Source of the DNA: Oscillospiraceae bacterium
Lineage (GTDB): Bacteria; Bacillota; Clostridia; Oscillospirales; CAG-272
DNA length: 8,384 nt
NCBI GenBank assembly: GCA_009779295.1
Contig: WREN01000082.1
Span: 1 to 8,384 of the forward strand
Direction: 5' to 3'
The notes beneath the pieces are model-generated. The model saw only the letters and a program-made list of their open reading frames with translations. It did not search any database and was not told where the DNA came from. Below are positions 1-5,712 of this stretch, one piece after another. Each line of letters starts with the position of its first letter. The stretch's first letter is position 1. The translations under genes and the position numbers were made by a program.

Positions 1-24
1 TGTATGCTCCGGTTTTCCAATATA

Positions 25-1380
25 TCAAGGTGTTCCATGTAATTTGTTCTCAATTCTGTTTAAAATATAAAATCCCTTTTCGTTGAGGCTGTTGCGGCGG
101 TTGTAAAACATCGGCGTATCATCGCCCTGCATGAATATTGCGCCGGCTTCCTCGCATATACATTGCATAGCGGCAGTGTCCCATTCCATCGTATACCCGA
201 ACCTGTAATAAACATCGGCTTCGCCTTCGGCTATCAAGCAACCCTTCAGCGAACTGCCCGCTGAAATAATATCGGCGATTCTTGATTTGTTCTTCTCGAC
301 TAATTCGGCACCGCGGCTGTCTCCGTGCGAACGACTCTCCACGAGAATTAAATCGTCTGTGCGGTCGCTGACGTGGATTTTTACGCCGTTCTTGTATGCC
401 CCGCCGTTTTTCCGGGCATAATATAGTGTATCGGTGCAGGGGACGTAAATTATTCCCAAAATGGGTTCACCGTCAAATACCAGCGCGATATTAACCGTGA
501 ACTCGCCGTTGCGCTTGATAAATTCTTTTGTACCGTCGAGAGGGTCAACGATGAAACAATATCTTTCGCGCAAACGAGATATATCATCGGCGCTCTCTTC
601 GGTAAGCACGGAATAATATGGAAAATGCTTTTGCAATTCCTCGCAAATTATCGCGTTCGAAGCTTTATCGGCTTCCGTGAGCGGCGATTTATCGTCTTTG
701 TACTCAACAGAAAAGCCGCGATTGTAAATATCCATAATCGCTTCACCCGCTTTAATCGCGGCCGGCAGTAGAATTTCAAAAAGTTTATTGTAATCTATCT
801 GCGTATTTAAAATATAATTATACACTAAATCGACACTATAGTCAAGAGGATAATTCACGGTATCTAAAATTATTTCCGGATTCTCCGGTATTTCATACGG
901 CGCGTTTATTCCGGTAAAATTTTTGATTTCGCCGTTAAGAGCGCGTTTGTATAAACCTTTCGGATCGCGTGCGATACACGTTTGCAAATCCGCTTCGACG
1001 TATATCTCAACGAAATCGCCGCCGATACAATTCCTTGCGTCCCCTCTCATCTTGCGTAAAGGTGAAATCGCGCTCACAAGCACGATCATACCGCTGTCCG
1101 AGAATAATTTCGCTGTTTCGTAAATACGCCGTATGTTTTCGGTACGGTCTTTTTCATCGAAGCCGAGGTTATTGTTCAATCCGTGCCGGACATTATCGCC
1201 GTCGAGTAAATACGCGGCGTATCCGGCGTTTATCAAACGCCTTTCAACTTCGGCGGCAATGGTGGACTTACCCGATCCGGATAACCCCGTAAACCATACG
1301 ACCATCGGTTTCTGCCCCAGCAGATGCCGCCGTTCGGCATGTGAAACGTTGTTTTGGTGCCATACAATATTTGTATTCAT
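25..1380 (-). CDS. cysC-cysQ: Bifunctional adenylylsulfate kinase / 3'(2'),5'-bisphosphate nucleotidase (CysC-CysQ fusion)
   Basis: The N-terminal half (about 1-192) is a complete APS kinase, which phosphorylates APS with ATP to give PAPS. It shows the P-loop GLSGSGKST (32-40), LDGDNVRHGLN (59-69), DRTENIRR (78-85), ISP (105-107), DPKGLYKRA (139-147) and FTGI..PYE (155-163). The C-terminal half (about 196-451) is a complete inositol-monophosphatase-fold CysQ, which removes the 3' phosphate of PAP. It shows LTEAD (234-238), the metal-binding EE pair (261-262), DPLDGTKEF (279-287) and WDTAA (400-404). Both active sites look intact, and the join is only a few residues long. The ATG at 1380 is preceded by AGAGGT (1389-1394, 8-base spacing) and the N-terminus fits CysC. 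It is the last visible gene of a three-gene minus-strand operon, 23 bases after a PHP gene. No sulfate adenylyltransferase is in the window, so APS must come from a gene elsewhere. Domain identities are secure; the physiological role (sulfate assimilation or sulfo-donor supply) is not shown. Confidence 0.95.
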   Translation of the reverse strand: MNTNIVWHQNNVSHAERRHLLGQKPMVVWFTGLSGSGKSTIAAEVERRLINAGYAAYLLDGDNVRHGLNNNLGFDEKDRTENIRRIYETAKLFSDSGMIVLVSAISPLRKMRGDARNCIGGDFVEIYVEADLQTCIARDPKGLYKRALNGEIKNFTGINAPYEIPENPEIILDTVNYPLDYSVDLVYNYILNTQIDYNKLFEILLPAAIKAGEAIMDIYNRGFSVEYKDDKSPLTEADKASNAIICEELQKHFPYYSVLTEESADDISRLRERYCFIVDPLDGTKEFIKRNGEFTVNIALVFDGEPILGIIYVPCTDTLYYARKNGGAYKNGVKIHVSDRTDDLILVESRSHGDSRGAELVEKNKSRIADIISAGSSLKGCLIAEGEADVYYRFGYTMEWDTAAMQCICEEAGAIFMQGDDTPMFYNRRNSLNEKGFYILNRIENKLHGTP

Positions 1381-1403
1381 AAATTTTTACCTCTATTTTG
1401 ATA

Positions 1404-2273
1404 TTAAATAACAATAGGGGTTGACCATGCGCGGTTGCCGTTCTTGTCAATCAATTCGACCCTTACAAACGTATCTTTATCTTTTATTGTATATTCGGCG
1501 TGAGTGATATTTTCGCCATACGTCATACGACCGCTCGTCCAAACCATATTTGACAAAAACGCGGCTGTAGTTACCGGCGTGCAGTCAACGATTAATTTGT
1601 CATCAATGCGTTTAACGCTGAAAAACGGTCCCTGCGAAGCGATTAAATCGCCGTTTTTAATGGAATTTACAATGGCGGTTTCAGTGAGTTCATCAGCTTT
1701 GACCCATATGTATGAACGGCATTGGTCTGCGGTATAAAAATGCGTGTCGTCGGCGGCGATACAAGGCAGAATATAACCTTCAGCCGCAAGTCGGTCGATG
1801 ATAACTCCGGAATGTCCGCGTAAATTCCACGGAATATCAGATACGGAATTGAATATCTCAACGCCTGACAATCCAGTTAATTTTTTTATCTCGGAAGTGT
1901 CGTTCATCGACCAAACAGGATGCGCCAATACCGCGATACCGCCCGCGTTATTTACAGCGTCGATTAAATCCTGCGCCGGGGAAAGAGAGTTAATATTTGT
2001 CGTTACAGGTTTTGTCATACCTATTCCGACAATATGGTATATACCTTCAATTACGTTTTCCCCAGTATGGTATTCGCAGCCGGTAATGCGCAGTATATCA
2101 TGATCGTTTCCGGTTTCGGTAGGTTTCCAATGGTCGGTAATTGCTATAAAATCATAACCGTTGTCACGGTGTAATTTTTGCGTTTCTTCCGGCGTAAGTT
2201 TGCCGTCGCTTTGCGTGGTATGCGTATGCAGGTTGCCTTTATACCATTTTTGCCCGTCGTTATCGATATACAT
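1404..2273 (-). CDS. PHP-domain metallohydrolase, CehA/McbA-like (longer paralogue)
   Basis: This 289-aa protein has a PHP-type metal-dependent hydrolase fold with no signal peptide, so it is probably cytoplasmic. Visible metal-site motifs are GNLHTHTTQSDG (H16, H18, D23), ITDHW (D47, H48), GCEYH (E67, H69), YHIVGIG (H80), LAHPVW (H118) and ADDTH (D176, H178). After the PHP barrel comes a conserved stretch IASQGPFFSV (211-220). A C-terminal beta-rich segment follows (about 224-289), with FLSN.VW..GR and ending in RVELIDKNGNRAWSTPI, as is usual for CehA/McbA-type proteins. The substrate cannot be read from sequence: relatives include carbamate and ester hydrolases, and PHP enzymes more widely cleave phosphoesters. 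The start ATG at 2273 lies 3 bases after the stop of the upstream paralogue. Its AAGGT ribosome site (2281-2285) sits inside that gene's 3' end, suggesting translational coupling. The C-terminus is the fuller version of the two paralogues. Confidence 0.9.
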   Translation of the reverse strand: MYIDNDGQKWYKGNLHTHTTQSDGKLTPEETQKLHRDNGYDFIAITDHWKPTETGNDHDILRITGCEYHTGENVIEGIYHIVGIGMTKPVTTNINSLSPAQDLIDAVNNAGGIAVLAHPVWSMNDTSEIKKLTGLSGVEIFNSVSDIPWNLRGHSGVIIDRLAAEGYILPCIAADDTHFYTADQCRSYIWVKADELTETAIVNSIKNGDLIASQGPFFSVKRIDDKLIVDCTPVTTAAFLSNMVWTSGRMTYGENITHAEYTIKDKDTFVRVELIDKNGNRAWSTPIVI

Positions 2274-2276
2274 ATA

Positions 2277-3065
2277 TTATACCTTCATAGGAGTAGACCA
2301 TGCTCCGTTACCGTTTTCGTCAATTAATTCGACCCTTACGAAATTATCTTTTCCGGTGATTGTAATTTTTGTCACGGGGGTACTTTCAACGGATAATTTG
2401 CCCTCTGTACGTTCAACACTAAAGAACGGTCCCTGTGAAGCAATTATTTCGCCTTTCTTGATTGCCGCTATTATCGCGTCTTCGGTGAGTTCATCCGCTT
2501 TGACCCATGTGAACGAGCGGCATTGATCGGTTGTGTACCAGTGCACGTCGTCAGATGCTACGCACGGTATGATGTAACCCTCTTCGGCAAGCCGGTCGAT
2601 GATTTCGCCGGAATTACCCTGCATATTCCCGCACATAGTGCAAACGGTGTTCAATATTTCAACAGCTGTAAATCCCTTTAAAAAATTAATATCATTAACC
2701 GTGTTACTGCACCACGCGGGATGCGCCAGTATCGCGCTGCCTCCGGCATTATTTATAGCGTCAATCAAATCCTGCGCCGGGGAAGCCGAAGTAATGTTTG
2801 GATCCAGCGGCTTTTTCATACCTATGCCGACGATGTGATAGTTAGTCGGATTGGTAGAATGATATTCGCAGCCGGTTATGCGAAGTATACCATGATCGTT
2901 TCCGGTTTCGGTAATTTTCCAATGGTCGGTAATTGCGATAAAATCATAACCGTTATCGCGGTATAATTTTTGAGATTCCTCGGGAGTAAGTTTGCCGTCG
3001 CTTTGAATAGTGTGAGTGTGCAAATTGCCTTTGAACCATTTTTGCCCGTCTTTGTCGATATACAT
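2277..3065 (-). CDS. PHP-domain metallohydrolase, CehA/McbA-like (shorter paralogue)
   Basis: This 262-aa tandem paralogue of the downstream PHP gene is nearly identical to it in the first 65 residues, and long stretches match at DNA level. The PHP metal motifs are all kept: GNLHTHTIQSDG (H16, H18, D23), ITDHW (D47, H48), GCEYH (E67, H69), YHIVGIG (H77), LAHPAW (H115) and SDDVH (D173, H175), so it should be active. Compared with the neighbour it lacks about 24 residues after TPVT (around residue 232, near base 2369), in the C-terminal beta segment, and 3 residues after E67/H69. It also has cysteines at 119, 142 and 145 that the longer copy lacks. The ATG at 3065 has a strong GAGGTGA ribosome site (3072-3078, 6-base spacing). 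It is the first gene of the operon, about 25 bases downstream of the predicted transcription start. The substrate is unknown; a paralogue with different specificity is the simplest reading. Confidence 0.9.
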   Translation of the reverse strand: MYIDKDGQKWFKGNLHTHTIQSDGKLTPEESQKLYRDNGYDFIAITDHWKITETGNDHGILRITGCEYHSTNPTNYHIVGIGMKKPLDPNITSASPAQDLIDAINNAGGSAILAHPAWCSNTVNDINFLKGFTAVEILNTVCTMCGNMQGNSGEIIDRLAEEGYIIPCVASDDVHWYTTDQCRSFTWVKADELTEDAIIAAIKKGEIIASQGPFFSVERTEGKLSVESTPVTKITITGKDNFVRVELIDENGNGAWSTPMKV

Positions 3066-3094
3066 AAATATTCACCTCATAACAAATTTAATCT

Positions 3095-3123
3095 ATTATA
3101 TCATAAGTTAAGCGTGGTGACAA
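3095..3123 (-). promoter_or_regulatory. Sigma-A-like promoter for the PHP-PHP-cysCQ operon
   Basis: Read on the minus strand there is a -35 box TTGTCA (3118-3123, 5 of 6 to consensus), a 17-base spacer and a perfect -10 box TATAAT (3095-3100). TGA directly precedes the -10, giving an extended TGnTATAAT. The predicted start near 3088 leaves a leader of about 22 bases before the ATG at 3065. The fit is strong but is prediction only. Confidence 0.75.
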
Positions 3124-3147
3124 TAATTTTTTTTAAATTATTGTTAC
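3117..3147. promoter_or_regulatory. AT-rich dyad (candidate operator) between the divergent genes
   Basis: The arms GTGACAATAATTT (3117-3129) and AAATTATTGTTAC (3135-3147) are inverted repeats with one mismatch in 13 bp, around a five-T centre. The dyad covers the leftward -35 box and ends just before the rightward -35 region. That placement suits a repressor or activator site for one or both groups. No regulator gene is in the window, so the binding protein is unknown. A terminator is unlikely because the site lies upstream of both flanking genes. Confidence 0.5.
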
Positions 3148-3150
3148 GAT

Positions 3151-3168
3151 TTCGACAAATTCGACAAA
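3151..3168. repeat. Tandem 9-bp direct repeat in the rightward promoter
   Basis: TTCGACAAA occurs twice back to back (3151-3159 and 3160-3168). The first copy contains the likely -35 box of the rightward promoter and the second lies in its spacer. Tandem direct repeats at this position are often binding sites for response regulators, but a role here is only inferred. Confidence 0.5.
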
Positions 3169-3179
3169 TTTTTTATAAT
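3152..3179 (+). promoter_or_regulatory. Sigma-A-like promoter for the liaF-like gene and ABC genes
   Basis: The -35 box TCGACA (3152-3157, 5 of 6), a 16-base spacer and a perfect -10 box TATAAT (3174-3179) predict a start near 3186 and a leader of about 62 bases. A weaker alternative is TTGCAT (3195-3200) with TAAAAT (3218-3223) at 17-base spacing. No second promoter could be supported in 3941-4014, so this one probably serves the downstream exporter too. Confidence 0.55.
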
Positions 3180-3247
3180 GTTTCTTTTTTACGCTTGCAT
3201 TTTTAACATTTATTTGATAAAATAAATAAAAGGAGTTGAAATAATAT

Positions 3248-3940
3248 ATGAAAAATAGAGGTATAGGTCCTGTTATTATAGGATTGTTATTAATTATTTT
3301 AGGATTGGGATATGTTGGAAATGTCGTAGGGCTTTGGATTGGGTTCACATTATTCTTTAAAGGCTGGTGGACATTGTTTTTAATAATCCCGTGCCTGATA
3401 GGGTTATTGAACAAAGGCTTTTCAATATCAAAATTTGTCGGATTGGTTGTGGGATTATTATTTCTCGTACTTATTCAAACAAAATTTACATATATAAGCG
3501 CTTTGATTTGGCCTGTAGCGATCGTTTGTATAGGCGTTATAATCATATTCCAGAGCAGAACGTTCAAAAACCACCGAAACAACATAATTATCAACACCGA
3601 TAAAGGCGGGGCGTTTAACATTCCGTCGTACACGGCGATATTTGCGGGTAAAGAAGTCAAAATATCAGGCGGTGAAGTATTTAAAGGAGCGGAAATAACG
3701 ACATTCTTCGGCGGGGTGGAATTGGATTTGCGGCAATCTACGATACAAGATGATATCACCATCGATGTTTCGGCTATTTTCGGTGGGATTGATATTAAAG
3801 TTCCTGCTGGCGTGAATGTTAAGACAGATGTAGCCGCTATCTTCGGCGGTGTTGACGGCGGTAACAGAACCGTTAATGCAGATGCGCCGACGATTAGAAT
3901 TAACGGCTCGTGTGTGTTCGGCGGATTGGATATTAAGTAG
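3248..3940 (+). CDS. LiaF-like membrane protein with FGG-repeat C-terminal domain
   Basis: This 230-aa protein has a hydrophobic N-terminal half, with about four membrane segments (roughly residues 6-24, 26-54, 63-77 and 82-101). It has no cleavable signal peptide. The C-terminal half contains five evenly spaced motifs: IFAG (131-134), FFGG (153-156), IFGG (177-180), IFGG (198-201) and VFGG (223-226). Each is followed by a short beta-strand pattern, consistent with a beta-solenoid. This layout is that of LiaF-family proteins, which in Bacillus and relatives hold the LiaS/LiaR envelope-stress system inactive. No histidine kinase or response regulator is adjacent, so the partner is unknown, and a general envelope-stress role is inferred. 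The ATG at 3248 is the only good start; the AGGAG site (3231-3235) is 12 bases away, a rather long spacing. The gene precedes an ABC exporter on the same strand. Confidence 0.8.
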   Translation: MKNRGIGPVIIGLLLIILGLGYVGNVVGLWIGFTLFFKGWWTLFLIIPCLIGLLNKGFSISKFVGLVVGLLFLVLIQTKFTYISALIWPVAIVCIGVIIIFQSRTFKNHRNNIIINTDKGGAFNIPSYTAIFAGKEVKISGGEVFKGAEITTFFGGVELDLRQSTIQDDITIDVSAIFGGIDIKVPAGVNVKTDVAAIFGGVDGGNRTVNADAPTIRINGSCVFGGLDIK

Positions 3941-3950
3941 TAAATCTGTA

Positions 3951-3974
3951 GGGAACGCCGCCCTCGGCGTTCCG
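3951..3974. repeat. GC-rich hairpin, probable dispersed palindromic repeat
   Basis: The arms GGAACGCCG (3952-3960) and CGGCGTTCC (3965-3973) are perfect 9-bp inverted repeats around CCCT. The hairpin sits in the 74-base gap between the LiaF-like and ABC genes, preceded by TGTAG and followed by GTGTTCCAAACC. There is no T-run after the stem, so it is not a standard intrinsic terminator. Its GC-rich stem in an otherwise AT-rich gap looks like a REP-like repeat that may reduce read-through or stabilise upstream mRNA. Other copies cannot be checked in this window. Confidence 0.55.
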
Positions 3975-4014
3975 TGTTCCAAACCATACAAACTATCGAA
4001 AGGAATTAATAACG

Positions 4015-5712
4015 ATGTTCAGACTGGCGCGGTTTTTAAAAGGGTATCTTAAAGAATTGATAATAGGTCCGCTTTTTAAATTCACCGAAGCCGTCTTTGA
4101 ACTAATAGTCCCGCTTGTAATGGCGGCTATCATCGACAACGGCGTTAAAAATAACGATGCCGCTTACGTATACAAAATGGGTGCCGTATTGATAATCCTC
4201 GGCCTAACGGGCTTGACCTGCGCGCTGATATGCCAGTATTTAGCGTCGGTGGCGTCGCAGGGAACGGGAACGATCATCCGCAACGAATTGTACAAGCACA
4301 TCAACAGCCTATCCCACGCCGAACTCGACAAGCTCGGTGCACACTCGGTAATAGTGCGCTTAACCGGCGACGTAAACCAAATCCAGCTTGCCGTAGCAAT
4401 GCTGATAAGACTCGTAGTCCGCGCGCCGTTTCTGGCGGTCGGTGCGGTAATCATGACAATCATCATCGATATTCAGCTCTCGCTCGTCATACTTTGCGTA
4501 ACGCCGATTATAGTCCTCGTCATATATCTGATAATGAAACACCTCACGCCGTTCTACAAACTAATCCAATCGAAACTCGAAAGAATAACATTGATCGTCC
4601 GCGAAAATTTAGCGGGAGCGAGAGTGATACGGGCGTTTTCCAATCAGGAAAAGGAACAGAAACGGTTCGACGAAGCCGGCAACGACTTAGCCGCCACCGC
4701 AGTAAAAGTCGGCAGATTGTCAGCGTTGCTGAATCCGTTGACGGCGGTCATAATGAACAGCGGCATCATATTGATACTCCGGTTCGGCGGATTCAGAGTC
4801 GAAGCCGGCAATTTATCGCAGGGGCAGCTCATCGCGTTCGTCAACTACATGACGCAGATAATGCTGGCGTGTATAGTCGTCGCCGATGTGGTAATAATTT
4901 TCACGAAAGCGTCGGCGAGCGCGGCGAGAATCAATGAAATCTTCGGCACAAAGTCTTCAATCATCAGCGGTTCGGTTACTGAATTTGCGAACCGTGAAAT
5001 TGCCGTAAAATTTAACGATGTAGCATTTGCATATAACGAAAAACCAATTTTAGAAAACATAAATCTCGAAATAAAAAAAGGTGAAACATTTGGCGTCATC
5101 GGCGCGACAGGTTCAGGCAAATCCACGCTTGTAAATTTGATTCCGCGCTTCTATGATGTTTCGTCGGGGAGTATTGAAATCTTCGGCGTTGACATTAGAA
5201 ATATAGACTTGGAAACATTAAGAAAAGCCGTACATATCGTCCCTCAGCAGGCAAATGTTATTTCCGGTACAGTCGCCGGTAACATCCGCTGGGGCAATGA
5301 ATCCGCGACCGACGATGAAATCGATGAAGCCCTGCGGATCGGACAAGCGGTTGGAATCAACTCCATCATCGAACAGAACGGCAAAAACTTATCCGGCGGG
5401 CAAAAACAACGGCTTACGATTGCGCGGGCAATCGTCGGCAAGCCTGACATATTGATTCTCGACGACAGCACAAGTGCGCTTGACGCGTCAACGGACTTAA
5501 ACCTCAGGAAAGCTATTGCGGAAAACTTGAAAGATACGGCGGTCATCATAGTTTCCCAACGCGCGGGAACGTTGCGCCGTGCTGATAAAATCGCGGTGAT
5601 GGATAATGGCGAAATCGTAGGATTGGATACGCATTTTAACCTGTACGACAATTGCACGCTTTACCGCGAAATTTGCGAATCGCAGGCTGTATCGCGGGGT
5701 GGGGAATCATGA
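4015..5712 (+). CDS. ABC exporter half-transporter with degenerate catalytic residues (subunit 1)
   Basis: This 565-aa half-transporter has an N-terminal domain of about six membrane helices (roughly 16-40, 54-75, 128-150, 151-172, 235-255 and 272-295) and a C-terminal ATPase. The ATPase shows Walker A GATGSGKST (363-371), Q-loop VPQQ (409-412), signature LSGGQ (459-463), Walker B ILILDD (479-484) and the D-loop SALD. The usual catalytic Glu after Walker B is Asp484 and the switch His is Gln515. These changes are typical of the degenerate partner in heterodimeric exporters such as LmrCD, BmrCD and TM287/288. About seven residues are missing, compared with subunit 2, between Q444-A445 and the signature. 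Family members export drugs, lipids or peptides; the substrate here is unknown. The ATG at 4015 follows AAGGA (4000-4004, 10-base spacing). The stop overlaps the next start (ATGA). Confidence 0.92.
   Translation: MFRLARFLKGYLKELIIGPLFKFTEAVFELIVPLVMAAIIDNGVKNNDAAYVYKMGAVLIILGLTGLTCALICQYLASVASQGTGTIIRNELYKHINSLSHAELDKLGAHSVIVRLTGDVNQIQLAVAMLIRLVVRAPFLAVGAVIMTIIIDIQLSLVILCVTPIIVLVIYLIMKHLTPFYKLIQSKLERITLIVRENLAGARVIRAFSNQEKEQKRFDEAGNDLAATAVKVGRLSALLNPLTAVIMNSGIILILRFGGFRVEAGNLSQGQLIAFVNYMTQIMLACIVVADVVIIFTKASASAARINEIFGTKSSIISGSVTEFANREIAVKFNDVAFAYNEKPILENINLEIKKGETFGVIGATGSGKSTLVNLIPRFYDVSSGSIEIFGVDIRNIDLETLRKAVHIVPQQANVISGTVAGNIRWGNESATDDEIDEALRIGQAVGINSIIEQNGKNLSGGQKQRLTIARAIVGKPDILILDDSTSALDASTDLNLRKAIAENLKDTAVIIVSQRAGTLRRADKIAVMDNGEIVGLDTHFNLYDNCTLYREICESQAVSRGGES

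Noticed and set aside
1..24. Terminator or next gene after cysC-cysQ
   Set aside because: Only 24 bases remain. GGAG (plus-strand 7-10) could be a ribosome site for another minus-strand gene, but no start codon is visible.
3117..3147. Bidirectional terminator in the divergent gap
   Set aside because: It lies upstream of both flanking genes and overlaps a promoter box, so termination makes little sense.
3951..3974. Intrinsic terminator after the LiaF-like gene
   Set aside because: The stem is good but no T-run follows it, so it is listed as a repeat instead.
3475..3987. Antisense open frame across the LiaF-like gene
   Set aside because: It mirrors the repeat-rich sense gene, has no convincing start signals and resembles no known family.
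4230..4937. A 235-codon open frame overlapping ABC subunit 1 on the same strand
   Set aside because: It is a shifted-frame reading of a clear ABC gene; its protein is Arg/His-rich with no recognisable domain.
5652..5708. Upstream TTG start for ABC subunit 2, adding 19 residues
   Set aside because: It lies inside the end of subunit 1 and adds a non-family leader. The ATG at 5709 gives the ATGA overlap and the expected N-terminus.
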